From assembly GCA_963704155.1 (NCBI GenBank), contig CAVPHF010000004.1:1-64000 (forward strand): DNA of 64,000 nt, in the 5' to 3' direction. Position numbers and translations under genes: made by a program. Below are positions 36,426 to 45,978 of this stretch, piece after piece. The notes under the pieces are model-generated. The model worked only from the letters and a program-made list of their open reading frames with translations. It searched no databases and was not told the origin of the DNA. The stretch's first letter is position 1; each line of letters opens with the position of its first letter. The stretch is from Thiohalocapsa sp963704155. Its GTDB lineage: Bacteria; Pseudomonadota; Gammaproteobacteria; Chromatiales; Chromatiaceae.

Positions 36426-39400
36426 ATGGAGCCTGCCGTGATGCGCTGCCTGCGCGGTGCCCCCGCCCTGTCCGATTTCCGTCTTGCCAAGCTCATCGAC
36501 CGCCTGCGCGCCGCCGGGTTGCCGGACTATGGTCTGTACGCCGAGTTCATGCACTTCGTCGATCTGGCCCGGCCGCTGGGGCCGGATGAGGCTGTGGTGT
36601 TGGAACGCTTGCTGCGTTACGGGCCGGACATGCCGGCCCAGGCGCCGGAGGGCCGTCTGGTCCTGGTGGTGCCGCGGCCTGGGACCATCTCGCCCTGGTC
36701 GTCGAAGGCGACGGACATCGCCCGCAACTGCGGTCTCGATGCGGTTCGCCGCCTGGAACGGGGCACGGCCTTCTATTTGACCGGGGCCGATGCCGATGGC
36801 GCGCTGGACGCGGGCGCGCTGGGACTCGCGGCCGGGGTGCTGCACGATCGCATGACCGAGGTCGCACTGTTCGACCTGGCGGATGCGGATCGCTTGTTCC
36901 AGCAGGCCGAGCCGCGGCCGGCGGTCAGCGTCGACCTATTGCGCGGCGGGCGTGCGGCGCTGGAAGGGGCCAACGGCGAGCTGGGTCTGGCGCTGTCCGA
37001 TGATGAGATCGACTATTTGGTGGAGAGCTTCGGTGTGCTAGGCCGCAACCCCACCGATGTCGAGCTGATGATGTTCGCGCAGGCCAACTCAGAGCATTGC
37101 CGGCACAAGATCTTCAATGCCGATTGGGTCATTGATGGCGAGCCGCAGCCGATGTCGCTGTTCAGTATGATCCGAAACACCACCGAGCAGGCGCCGCGGG
37201 GCGTACTGTCGGCGTACGAGGACAATGCCGCGGTCATCGAGGGCTGGCCCGGCAGGCGCTTCATGGTCGCGGCCGACAGCGGCGTCTACGGCCGCTCGGA
37301 CGAGCCGGTGCAGATCCTGATGAAGGTGGAGACGCACAATCATCCGACCGCCATTGCGCCGCATCCGGGCGCGGCCACCGGATCGGGCGGTGAGATCCGC
37401 GACGAGGGCGCGACCGGGCGCGGGTCGCGGCCAAAGGCCGGGCTGTGCGGCTTCTCGGTGTCGAACCTGCGTATCCCCGGCTTCGAGCAGCCTTGGGAAC
37501 AGGGGCAGGATTGGGGGCGGCCGGGCCGCATCGTGTCGGCGCTGGACATCATGCTAGAAGGCCCCATCGGTGCCGCGGCCTTCAACAACGAGTTCGGCCG
37601 GCCGAATCTGGCCGGCTGGTTCCGCTGCTTCGAACAGCAGCTGCCGCCCGCCGCCAATTGTGGAACCGGCTGCGGAAACGGCGACGAACTGCGCGGCTAT
37701 CACAAGCCCATCATGCTGGCCGGCGGTGTCGGCAACATCCGTGACGGGCACGTCGGGAAGGCCGCCTTCCCGGCCGGGACGCCGCTGGTGGTGCTGGGCG
37801 GACCGGCGATGCTGATCGGGCTCGGCGGCGGTGCCGCGTCGAGTATGGCCAGCGGCGCATCGGCGGAAGACCTGGACTTCGCCTCTGTGCAGCGCGCCAA
37901 CCCTGAGATGCAGCGCCGCTGTCAGGAGGTGATTGATCGCTGTTGGGCGCGCGGCGACGCCAACCCGATCCTGTTCATCCACGACGTCGGTGCCGGCGGC
38001 TTGTCCAATGCCCTGCCTGAGCTGGTGCACGATGGCGCCGATGGCGGAGCGGGTCGGGGAACCGGCGGCGGGCGCTTCGAGCTTCGACGGGTGCCGAATG
38101 CCGATTCCGGCATGTCGCCGATGGAGATCTGGTGCAATGAGGCGCAGGAGCGCTATGTGCTGGCCATCGATCGTGATCGGCTGGCCGAGTTCGAAGCCAT
38201 CTGCGCCCGCGAACGCTGCCCCTACGCGGTGGTTGGCGAGGCCCGCGACGAGCCGCATCTGTGGCTTGCGGACCAGCACTTTGGCGACATGCCGATCGAC
38301 ATGCCGACGGCGCTGCTGTTCGGCAAGCCGCCGCGGATGCTGCGCGAGGTCGCGCGGCAGGAACCTTCAGAGGACGCCTTCGACAGCGCCGAGATCGATT
38401 TGGCCGATGCCCTGCGCCGCTTGCTGCGGCTGCCGACGGTGGCGAGCAAGGGCTTCTTGATTCACATCGGCGACCGCAGTGTCACCGGCCTTGTGGCGCG
38501 CGACCAGATGGTCGGGCCCTGGCAGGTGCCGGTGGCCGACTGCGCGGTGACCCTAACCGACTACGACGGCACGACCGGCGAGGCCATGGCGATCGGCGAG
38601 CGCACGCCATTGGCGCTGCTGGACGCCCCCGCATCCGGGCGCATGGCGGTCGCCGAGGCCATCACCAATGTCGCCGCGGCGCCGATCGAGCGGCTCGGTG
38701 CCGTCAAGCTGTCGGCCAACTGGATGGCCGCCGCCGGTCATCCCGGCGAGGATGCCAGACTGTACGAGACGGTTCGCGCTGTCGGCATTGAGTTGTGCCC
38801 GGCGCTGGGTATCGCGATTCCCGTCGGCAAGGACTCGATGAGCATGAAGACCGTCTGGCAGCGGCCGGCCGCGCAGGGCGCTGAGCGGGTCGAGATGATC
38901 GCGCCGCTGTCGTTGGTCGTCTCCGCCTTCGCGCCGGTAACAGACGCGCGTGCCTGTCTGACACCCCAGTTGCGCAGCGACCTCGGCGAGACGGACCTGA
39001 TCCTGATCGATCTCGGCGACGGCAAGAACCGGCTCGGCGGCTCTTGTCTGGCACAGGTGCATCAGCGCATCGGCGCGCGACCGCCGGATCTGGATGACCC
39101 GCAACGGCTGGTGCGTTTCTTCGACGCCGTCCAGGCCATGAACGCCGAGCAGCTGCTGCTGGCCTATCACGACCGCTCCGATGGCGGTCTCATCGTCAGC
39201 CTGTGCGAAATGGCCTTTGCCGGGCGTTGCGGCGTCGAGATCGATCTGGCGCCGCAGCTGGCGGCACCGCATGGCGGTGAGCGGCCAGCCGACCTGATGG
39301 GCGTCTTGTTCAACGAGGAACTGGGCGCGCTGATCCAGGTCAGGCGCAGCGAGCTGGAGCGGGTGTCGCAAGTGCTCGGCGAGTTCGGGCTCGCCGAGTG

Positions 39401-40439
39401 CAGCCATCGTATCGGTGAACCGTCGGAAACCGATCGCATCTGCCTGCGCGCTGCCGGCGAGACAGTGCTCGACGCGGGCCGCGCCGAGCTCCAGCGGCTA
39501 TGGTCCGAGACCAGCTGGCAGATGCAGCGGCTGCGCGACAATCCGGATTGCGCCGACGAGGAGCATGCCCGCATCGATGTCGATGATCCGGGACTGCACG
39601 CGGCACTCGGCTTTGACCCGGACGAGGACCTGGCCGCAGCCTTCGTCCAGAGCGGTCGCCGTCCGCGCCTGGCCGTGCTGCGGGAGCAGGGCGTCAACGG
39701 CCAGGTCGAGATGGCGGCTGCCTTTGACCGCGCCGGCTTTGAATGCGTCGACGTGCATATGTCGGACATCATCGAGGGCCGTATCAGTCTCGACGGTTTC
39801 CGCGGTCTGGCCGCCTGCGGCGGCTTCAGCTATGGCGACGTGCTCGGCGCCGGCGAGGGCTGGGCGAAGACCATCCTGTTCAACGCAAGGGCCCGCGACC
39901 AGTTCCAGGCCTTTTTCGAGCGCGCCGACAGCTTCGCGCTCGGCGTCTGTAACGGTTGCCAGATGCTCGCCAACCTGCATGAGCTGATCCCCGGTGCCGA
40001 GCACTGGCCGCACTTCGTGCGCAATCGGTCCGAGCAGTTCGAGGCGCGGTTCGTGATGGTGGAGGTTCCCCATTCGCCGTCGATTCTGTTCCAGGGCATG
40101 GCCGGTTCGCGCATGCCGGTTGCTGTTGCGCACGGTGAGGGTCGTGCCGAGTTTCGCGATGCCGAGCACCTCGCGGCCGCGCGGGCACAGATCGCATTGC
40201 GCTTCGTCGAGACCGCGGGCGGTGCCAAGCCGGCCGGTGCTGAGCGCTACCCGGCCAACCCCAATGGCTCGCCCGATGGCATCACCGGCCTGACCAGCGC
40301 CGACGGGCGCGTGACCATCATGATGCCCCACCCTGAGCGCGTGTTTCGAACAGTGCAGCATTCCTGGCATCCGGACTACTGGCATGAGGACGCGCCCTGG
40401 ATGCGACTGTTCCGTAATGCGCGCGTCTGGGTGGGATAA
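36426..40439 (+). CDS. purL: Phosphoribosylformylglycinamidine synthase
   Basis: Large single-chain enzyme of purine synthesis that converts FGAR to FGAM using glutamine and ATP. It has 1337 residues from ATG 36426; ATG 36441 (MRCLRGAPALSDFRL) aligns better with E. coli. The N-terminal and linker domains are followed by the FGAM synthase core with QANSEHCRHKIFNADWVIDG, MKVETHNHPTAIAPHPGAATG and ANWMAAAGHPGEDA. The glutaminase domain has Cys1175 in LGVCNGCQML and the HPE pair in MMPHPERVFR. A Cys-rich insertion CGTGCGNG near residue 416 is unusual compared with E. coli. It stands as a monocistronic gene. Confidence 0.97.
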   Translation: MEPAVMRCLRGAPALSDFRLAKLIDRLRAAGLPDYGLYAEFMHFVDLARPLGPDEAVVLERLLRYGPDMPAQAPEGRLVLVVPRPGTISPWSSKATDIARNCGLDAVRRLERGTAFYLTGADADGALDAGALGLAAGVLHDRMTEVALFDLADADRLFQQAEPRPAVSVDLLRGGRAALEGANGELGLALSDDEIDYLVESFGVLGRNPTDVELMMFAQANSEHCRHKIFNADWVIDGEPQPMSLFSMIRNTTEQAPRGVLSAYEDNAAVIEGWPGRRFMVAADSGVYGRSDEPVQILMKVETHNHPTAIAPHPGAATGSGGEIRDEGATGRGSRPKAGLCGFSVSNLRIPGFEQPWEQGQDWGRPGRIVSALDIMLEGPIGAAAFNNEFGRPNLAGWFRCFEQQLPPAANCGTGCGNGDELRGYHKPIMLAGGVGNIRDGHVGKAAFPAGTPLVVLGGPAMLIGLGGGAASSMASGASAEDLDFASVQRANPEMQRRCQEVIDRCWARGDANPILFIHDVGAGGLSNALPELVHDGADGGAGRGTGGGRFELRRVPNADSGMSPMEIWCNEAQERYVLAIDRDRLAEFEAICARERCPYAVVGEARDEPHLWLADQHFGDMPIDMPTALLFGKPPRMLREVARQEPSEDAFDSAEIDLADALRRLLRLPTVASKGFLIHIGDRSVTGLVARDQMVGPWQVPVADCAVTLTDYDGTTGEAMAIGERTPLALLDAPASGRMAVAEAITNVAAAPIERLGAVKLSANWMAAAGHPGEDARLYETVRAVGIELCPALGIAIPVGKDSMSMKTVWQRPAAQGAERVEMIAPLSLVVSAFAPVTDARACLTPQLRSDLGETDLILIDLGDGKNRLGGSCLAQVHQRIGARPPDLDDPQRLVRFFDAVQAMNAEQLLLAYHDRSDGGLIVSLCEMAFAGRCGVEIDLAPQLAAPHGGERPADLMGVLFNEELGALIQVRRSELERVSQVLGEFGLAECSHRIGEPSETDRICLRAAGETVLDAGRAELQRLWSETSWQMQRLRDNPDCADEEHARIDVDDPGLHAALGFDPDEDLAAAFVQSGRRPRLAVLREQGVNGQVEMAAAFDRAGFECVDVHMSDIIEGRISLDGFRGLAACGGFSYGDVLGAGEGWAKTILFNARARDQFQAFFERADSFALGVCNGCQMLANLHELIPGAEHWPHFVRNRSEQFEARFVMVEVPHSPSILFQGMAGSRMPVAVAHGEGRAEFRDAEHLAAARAQIALRFVETAGGAKPAGAERYPANPNGSPDGITGLTSADGRVTIMMPHPERVFRTVQHSWHPDYWHEDAPWMRLFRNARVWVG

Positions 40440-40526
40440 GGAAGTGGCGAGGGGCGAGGGCGCCACGGCAGCGCCGAGGTCGAGTAGACTGCCGGCATCT
40501 GTTCCTGCAATGGTTGGAGTTCAGCA

Positions 40527-40898
40527 ATGGCCAAATTGGTGGAGTTGGATCTGGGTGATGGTAAGTCGGTGCTGGTCGAGGCGAACGACGACGTGTCTGT
40601 GCCGCGCGGAGCGATTCCGGGCGTGCCTTACGCCCGGGTCGCACGAGACGGTGCCGCGGCGGCCCGCTTTGACCGCGTCAGCGAGACACTGCGAGGATTC
40701 GCCGATCGCGCGGTGCAGGCGCTGAAGGACGTGGATGCCGATGTGGAGCGAGTAACGCTGCAGTTCGGGATCGGTCTCGGCGGCGACGCAGGTGTGCCCT
40801 TCGTGACCATGGGCAGCGCGGACAGTGCCCTCTCCGTCACCATCCAGTGCAATCTTGCGCGGCGCAACGAGCGGTCGATGACTAAGACTGATGACTGA
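40527..40898 (+). CDS. Trypco1 (CU044_2847-type) domain protein
   Basis: 123 residues, soluble, one domain. The pattern MAKLVELDLGDGKSVLVEAND, a central helix FDRVSETLRGFADRAVQAL, and VERVTLQFGIGLGGDAGVPF followed by a beta-strand SVTIQCNL matches the trypsin-co-occurring domain 1. This domain is usually found near trypsin-like proteases or in predicted conflict systems. No trypsin-like protease is adjacent here: neighbours are purL and a YyaL-type gene. Role unknown. Confidence 0.72.
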   Translation: MAKLVELDLGDGKSVLVEANDDVSVPRGAIPGVPYARVARDGAAAARFDRVSETLRGFADRAVQALKDVDADVERVTLQFGIGLGGDAGVPFVTMGSADSALSVTIQCNLARRNERSMTKTDD

Positions 40899-41084
40899 GG
40901 CCAGGCAACCAGGCCCCGCCGCGACGGCTATCGAGGCAACGCCATGGGCGCTCCGGTTGGCTGATGCGGTGCACCCGCCCGCGGTGCCGATGAACGAAAT
41001 GGACGCGGAACCAAGTCGTCATGGAAATCGTCTCGCCATGCCGTCACTGTCGACGGTCAAGCCAGAAAGAATGTGACCGGTGCC

Positions 41085-43217
41085 ATGACAGATCAGCAAG
41101 CCGCCAACCGGCTGGCCGCCTCGACCAGCCCCTACTTGCAGCAGCATGCCCACAATCCGGTGGACTGGTGGCCTTGGTGCGAGCAGGCGTTGGCGCGGGC
41201 GCGGGAGCAGGATAGGCCGATCCTGCTGTCGGTCGGCTATTCTGCCTGCCACTGGTGCCACGTGATGGCGCATGAGTCTTTCGAGGACCCGGCGACGGCT
41301 GAGGTCATGAATCGGCTGTTCATCAATATCAAGGTCGATCGCGAGGAACGTCCCGATATCGATAAGATCTACCAGACCGCCCATCAATTGCTGGCGCAGC
41401 GGCCAGGCGGTTGGCCCCTGACCGTGTTTCTGACCCCGGACGGTCTGAAGCCCTTCTTCGCCGGCACCTACTTTCCCTGCCAGCCCCGCCACGGCTTGCC
41501 CGCCTTCAGCGAGCTGCTGAAGGGTGTCGAGCGTGCTTACCGGCAACAGCGCGACGCGATCGATGCGCAAAACGCATCGCTGATGGATGCGCTGAAGCAG
41601 CTGGAACCCGTGCCGGCCGCGGCGATTCCTGATGCTGCACCCTTGGACGGAGCGCGTCGGCAGCTCGCCGGAAGCTTCGATGACGCCAACGGCGGTTTCG
41701 CCTCTGCGCCCAAGTTTCCGCATCCGACCAACCTCGAATTCCTGCTGCGGCACTGGTCGGCGACCGCGCCAGCCGGGCGGCAAGAGGGTCGCTTGGCAAG
41801 CGGCGGCGACAACAAGGCCCTGCATATGGCCCTGTTCACACTCGAGCGGATGATCCGCGGCGGCATCAACGACCAGCTTCGCGGCGGCTTTTGCCGCTAC
41901 TCGGTGGATGATCAGTGGATGATCCCGCACTTCGAAAAGATGCTCTACGACAACGGCCCGCTGCTGGCGCTCTGTTGCGATGCTTCCCAAGTCAGCGAGC
42001 AACTCAGAGACCAGGACGGCCAAGACAAGGGCCGCCATGGCTTGTTTCGTGAAGCGGCCGCGGCGACCGCGGACTGGGTCATGGCCGAGATGCAGTCGCC
42101 GGAAGGCGGTTACTACAGCTCGCTGGACGCCGACAGCGAAGGCGAGGAGGGCAAGTTCTACGTCTGGGACAAGGCCGAGGTGGCGGCCTTGCTGGATGGG
42201 CCTGAATACGCGCTGATCGCCTCACTGTTCGGCCTGGATCGGGCCGCGAACTTCGAGGGCCGCTGGCATCTGCACGGCTATCGCACGCTTTCCGATGTCG
42301 CTGCTGAACAGACCCTGCCGCACGAGCAGGCGAAGGCGCTGCTCGACTCGGCCAAGCGCAAGCTGCTCGCGGCCCGTGCCTTGCGCGTGCGCCCGGGGCG
42401 GGATGAAAAGATCCTCACCTCCTGGAACGCGCTGATGATCAAGGGCATGGCCCGCGCCGCACGGGTGCTTGGGCGCGATGACTGCCTTGCCTCTGCCGAG
42501 CGTGCGCTGGAACTCCTGCGCAGCACCCTCTGGCGCGATGGTCGGCTGTTGGCAACCTACAAGGACGGCAACGCGCATCTGAACGCCTACCTTGATGACC
42601 ACGCGATGCTGCTCGACGCGCTGCTCGAGCTGTTGCAGACCCGCTGGCGCCGCGCCGACCTCGACTGGGCGATCGCGCTCGCGGACCTGCTGTTGGACCA
42701 GTTCTATGACCAGCAGCAGGGCGGTTTCTTTTTCACGGCCGCCGACCACGAAGAGCTGATCCAACGGCCGAAACCACTGGGCGACGAGTCAATGGCCTCC
42801 GGCAATGGCATCGCCGTGCAGGCCCTGCAGCGGCTTGGTCACCTGCTTGGTGAGGCCCGCTACCTGGATGCCGTGCAGGCGACGCTGCGTTTCGCCGCCG
42901 AGCCCATGCGCCGTGTTCCCTATGCCCATGCCAGTCTGCTGGCCGCGCTCGATGAGCATCTGCAGCCCGGCGAGACCATCATCATTCGTGGTCGTGGCGC
43001 TGAGCTGACCTCCTGGTTGGCTGCCGCCCAGCAAGGCTACCAGCCGCGCCGTCTGGTGCTGGCGATTCCGTCTGACGAGCCTGAGCTGCCGGGCGCGCTC
43101 GCGGCCATGCTCCCCGGTGAATCGACGCGCGCCTACCGTTGTCGGGGCACTCGTTGCGAGGCGCCAGTGGAGTCTTTGCAGATGTTGATAGGGCATAGCG
43201 ACGATGCGAACAGCTGA
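41085..43217 (+). CDS. YyaL/spermatogenesis-associated 20-like thioredoxin-domain protein
   Basis: 710 residues from ATG 41085; GTG 41073 is an alternative. The N-terminal DUF255 thioredoxin-like domain has NRLAASTSPYLQQHAHNPVDW and the CHWC active site in VGYSACHWCHVMAHESFED. The remaining 550 residues form a glycosidase-like alpha/alpha-barrel region (GGFASAPKFPHPTNLEFLL, LRGGFCRYSVDDQWMIPHFEK, EGEEGKFYVWDKAEV). No activity is firmly established for the family. Its 3' end overlaps slyX by 14 bp, so it likely starts the yyaL-slyX-pip-dtd transcription unit. Confidence 0.9.
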   Translation: MTDQQAANRLAASTSPYLQQHAHNPVDWWPWCEQALARAREQDRPILLSVGYSACHWCHVMAHESFEDPATAEVMNRLFINIKVDREERPDIDKIYQTAHQLLAQRPGGWPLTVFLTPDGLKPFFAGTYFPCQPRHGLPAFSELLKGVERAYRQQRDAIDAQNASLMDALKQLEPVPAAAIPDAAPLDGARRQLAGSFDDANGGFASAPKFPHPTNLEFLLRHWSATAPAGRQEGRLASGGDNKALHMALFTLERMIRGGINDQLRGGFCRYSVDDQWMIPHFEKMLYDNGPLLALCCDASQVSEQLRDQDGQDKGRHGLFREAAAATADWVMAEMQSPEGGYYSSLDADSEGEEGKFYVWDKAEVAALLDGPEYALIASLFGLDRAANFEGRWHLHGYRTLSDVAAEQTLPHEQAKALLDSAKRKLLAARALRVRPGRDEKILTSWNALMIKGMARAARVLGRDDCLASAERALELLRSTLWRDGRLLATYKDGNAHLNAYLDDHAMLLDALLELLQTRWRRADLDWAIALADLLLDQFYDQQQGGFFFTAADHEELIQRPKPLGDESMASGNGIAVQALQRLGHLLGEARYLDAVQATLRFAAEPMRRVPYAHASLLAALDEHLQPGETIIIRGRGAELTSWLAAAQQGYQPRRLVLAIPSDEPELPGALAAMLPGESTRAYRCRGTRCEAPVESLQMLIGHSDDANS

Positions 43218-43479
43218 GCCGGCGGGCGACCCCCGCGCCAACGCCTGCTCGGACTCGAGCGCCGGGCAGATGCCCGATCTGGTCGGAAACATCGTCGATC
43301 TGCAGACACGGCTGACCTACCAGGAAGACGAGATCCAGCAGTTGAACCGCGTGTTGGAACAGCAGCGCATCGTGCTGGACCAGCATGCCTTGCAGATTGA
43401 GCAATTGAGGCGACTGGTGGTGTCATTGTCCGAGGGGCTGCGCGAGCAGGTCGCGGACTCGCCGCCGCCGCATTATTGA
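43204..43479 (+). CDS. slyX: SlyX family protein
   Basis: 91 residues; the last 65 form a single predicted coiled coil (IVDLQTRLTYQEDEIQQLN, then LEQQRIVLDQHALQIEQLRRL) ending in the typical PPPHY. Function of SlyX is unclear. The start overlaps the previous gene, and an internal start near IVDLQ would still leave the conserved part. Confidence 0.88.
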   Translation: MRTAEPAGDPRANACSDSSAGQMPDLVGNIVDLQTRLTYQEDEIQQLNRVLEQQRIVLDQHALQIEQLRRLVVSLSEGLREQVADSPPPHY

Positions 43480-43494
43480 GCGATTGATGCCAGC

Positions 43495-44463
43495 ATGACC
43501 GACCCTCAGCCGAACGAGCCGCTGTATCCCGCCATCGAGCCCTATGCTATTCATCGCCTGGCGGTGAACGGGGGTCATGAACTCTACATCGAAGAGTGCG
43601 GCAGGCCAGACGGCATACCGGCGGTGTTCCTGCATGGCGGGCCAGGTGCCGGCTGCGGACCATCGCACCGGCGGTTCTTTGATCCGACGCGCTATCGAAT
43701 CATCCTGTTCGATCAGCGCGGCAGCGGGCGCTCGACGCCCCACGCCGGACTCGAACAGAATACCACCTGGGACCTCGTGAGTGACATCGAGCGGGTGCGC
43801 GAGCTGCTCGGCATCGAGCGCTGGTTGGTGTTTGGCGGCTCCTGGGGCTCGACGCTCGGACTGGCCTATGCCGAGACCCATGCCGAGCGGGTCAATGCGC
43901 TGGTGCTGCGCGGGATATTTCTCTGCCGGCCGGAGGAGATCGACTGGTTCTACCAGGCAGGCGCGAGTTGGATCTTCCCTGACCATTGGCAGGACTATCT
44001 GGCTCCGATCCCGCTCGCAGAGCGGGACGATCTGCTGCATGCCTATCACCGCCGGCTGACCGGCGGCGACGAGGCCGTCCGGCTCGATGCCGCCAAGGCC
44101 TGGTCCATCTGGGAGGGGCGCTGCGCGACACTGCTGCCGGACCAGAGCCTGCGCACCGCCTTCGCCGATGCAAGGATGGCGCTGAGCCTCGCGCGCATCG
44201 AGTGCCACTATTTCGTCAACCAGTCGTTCCTGCAACCCAACCAGCTGATCCGAGACGCTGGCCGGCTCGCGGATATCCCCGGGGTCATCATTCATGGGCG
44301 CTACGACCTGATCTGTCCGCTGCGTTCCGCCTGGGAGCTGCATCAAGCCTGGCCGCGGGCCGACCTCCAGATCATTGCCGATGCCGGACACGCCGCGTTC
44401 GAGCCTGGCATCGCCCGCGCGCTGGTGGACGCCACCGACCGGTTTGCCCGTGACATCGGATGA
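43495..44463 (+). CDS. pip: Proline iminopeptidase
   Basis: Alpha/beta-hydrolase of the S33 family that removes N-terminal proline from peptides in the cytoplasm; 322 residues. The oxyanion region VFLHGGPGAGCGPSHRRFF, the nucleophile elbow GGSWGS and LFDQRGSGRSTPHA are conserved. The Asp (GRYDLICP) and His (DAGHAAFEPG) of the triad are present. It begins 16 bp after slyX and overlaps dtd by 4 bp. With the peptide importer at 29-36 kb it fits peptide use, though the two loci are 7 kb apart. Confidence 0.95.
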   Translation: MTDPQPNEPLYPAIEPYAIHRLAVNGGHELYIEECGRPDGIPAVFLHGGPGAGCGPSHRRFFDPTRYRIILFDQRGSGRSTPHAGLEQNTTWDLVSDIERVRELLGIERWLVFGGSWGSTLGLAYAETHAERVNALVLRGIFLCRPEEIDWFYQAGASWIFPDHWQDYLAPIPLAERDDLLHAYHRRLTGGDEAVRLDAAKAWSIWEGRCATLLPDQSLRTAFADARMALSLARIECHYFVNQSFLQPNQLIRDAGRLADIPGVIIHGRYDLICPLRSAWELHQAWPRADLQIIADAGHAAFEPGIARALVDATDRFARDIG

Positions 44464-44897
44464 TCGGTCTCCTGCAGCGGGTCCGTGAGGCGCGGGTGGA
44501 AGTCGACGGTGAGACCGTCGGTGCCATCGATCGCGGGCTGTTGGTGTTGATCGGCGTGCAGGCCGGCGATGACTCGACGCGAGCGGTGCGTCTGCTCGAA
44601 CGGCTGCTCGGTTATCGCGTATTCCCGGATGCCGCGGGCAAGATGAATCTCAGCCTGCGCGACATCGGCGGCGGGCTGCTGTTGGTGCCGCAGTTCACGC
44701 TGGCGGCGAACACGCGAAAGGGTACCCGCGCCAGCTTCACGTCCGCCGCGCCGCCGCACGAGGGACAGCGGCTGTTCGACCTGCTGGTGCAGCAGGCCCA
44801 TGCCGGGCATCAGCCGGTCGCGACCGGGCGCTTCGGCGCGGACATGCAGGTGAGCCTGATCAATGATGGGCCCGTGACCTTCTGGCTCGAGAGTTAG
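44460..44897 (+). CDS. dtd: D-aminoacyl-tRNA deacylase
   Basis: 145 residues. It hydrolyses D-amino acids (and Gly from tRNA-Ala) from mischarged tRNA. The two signature loops are VPQFTLAANTRKGTRASF (SQFTL-type loop) and LINDGPVTFWLES, where family members have NxGPVT. ATG overlaps the stop of pip. Confidence 0.95.
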   Translation: MIGLLQRVREARVEVDGETVGAIDRGLLVLIGVQAGDDSTRAVRLLERLLGYRVFPDAAGKMNLSLRDIGGGLLLVPQFTLAANTRKGTRASFTSAAPPHEGQRLFDLLVQQAHAGHQPVATGRFGADMQVSLINDGPVTFWLES

Positions 44898-45046
44898 ACG
44901 GCGGCGGCGCACATGTCTCTGCCTCAGGCCGTCGAGTCTTGCCGCTAAACCGGCGTGCTCCTTAATCACCGGGCCAATGGCCCAGCTGTCGGCGATGACT
45001 GCGAGCCGTTACGCTCGGCGCGTGCGAAACGCCGCGGTGCGTTCGG

Positions 45047-45054
45047 TATACAAT
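45047..45054 (+). promoter_or_regulatory. Candidate -10 element upstream of hisB
   Basis: TATACAAT at 45047-45054 is a good -10 match about 95 bp before hisB; no strong -35 stands at the right distance. The assignment is by position only. Confidence 0.25.
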
Positions 45055-45100
45055 TGGCCAGATCGGGCTGTTTGGCCGGGCCGCGACCAAGGTCTCGGTC

Positions 45101-45125
45101 CTCGAAACTCGAAACTCGAAACTCG
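45101..45125. repeat. Short 7-bp tandem repeat
   Basis: Three consecutive copies of CTCGAAA plus a partial fourth (CTCG) lie 24 bp before the hisB start, in the predicted leader. Confidence 0.7.
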
Positions 45126-45148
45126 CTTTTCCCAACCCCGAGGCAGTC

Positions 45149-45754
45149 GTGAGCGACAAACCGACCCAGCGCACCGCGCAGATTGAGCGCAACACACTCG
45201 AGACGCAGATCCGCGTCGGCCTGAACTTGGACGGCAGCGGCCGCGCAAGGCTCGAGACCGGCGTGCCCTTCCTGGATCACATGCTGGATCAGGTGGCGCG
45301 GCACGGGCTCATCGATCTGGATATCGCCGCCGAAGGCGATCTGCATATCGACGCGCATCACACCGTCGAGGACGTCGGCATTACCCTGGGGCAGGCACTG
45401 GCGCGGGCGATCGGCGACAAGAAGGGCATTCGTCGTTATGGCCATGCCTATGTCCCGCTCGACGAGGCACTGTCGCGCGTGGTCATCGACCTGTCCGGCC
45501 GTCCCGGCCTGACCTTCAATGTCAGTTTCACGCGTGCGATGATCGGGGGCTTCGATGTCGATCTGTTCCAGGAATTCTTCCGCGGTCTGGTCAACCACGC
45601 CGCGATGACGCTGCACATCGACAACCTGCGCGGTGACAACGCCCATCATCAGGCCGAAACCGTGTTCAAGGCGTTCGGCCGTGCGCTGCGCATGGCCGTG
45701 GAGCCCGATCCGCGCATGGGCGGCATCATGCCTTCCACCAAGGGCTCGCTCTAG
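45149..45754 (+). CDS. hisB: Imidazoleglycerol-phosphate dehydratase
   Basis: Histidine biosynthesis, dehydration of IGP to imidazole-acetol phosphate. 201 residues from GTG 45149, preceded by GAGGCAG. The monofunctional type (no phosphatase domain). Manganese-binding motifs are intact: FLDHMLDQVARHG, LHIDAHHTVEDVGI and AETVFKAFGRALRMA. In related bacteria hisH follows directly; here only a 224-bp gap separates it from hisA. Confidence 0.96.
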   Translation: MSDKPTQRTAQIERNTLETQIRVGLNLDGSGRARLETGVPFLDHMLDQVARHGLIDLDIAAEGDLHIDAHHTVEDVGITLGQALARAIGDKKGIRRYGHAYVPLDEALSRVVIDLSGRPGLTFNVSFTRAMIGGFDVDLFQEFFRGLVNHAAMTLHIDNLRGDNAHHQAETVFKAFGRALRMAVEPDPRMGGIMPSTKGSL

Positions 45755-45978
45755 CGACCGTCGGAGGGCCTGGGGGCGTCCACAATAGTCGCCGTGGCCC
45801 AAAGCTGGCGAGGCGATGCTGCAAATGGGCCGAGCGGGGAGCGCCAGGGGCCTATGCTGCGTCTCCGCGCGGAGCCGCGTCCCTTGGCCCTGGCTAATTG
45901 ACGCCAAAGTTTGACGAACCTGGAAGCAGTCCGTGCTCCCAGGCATCCTAATCCCTCTGCCCAGGACGGAGTCGCCAG
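45755..45978 (+). other. hisB-hisA gap where hisH is expected
   Basis: 224 bp without a usable gene. No remnant of the HisH glutaminase (no GxGN start or GVCLGMQ-like nucleophile) can be read in any frame. Confidence 0.55.
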
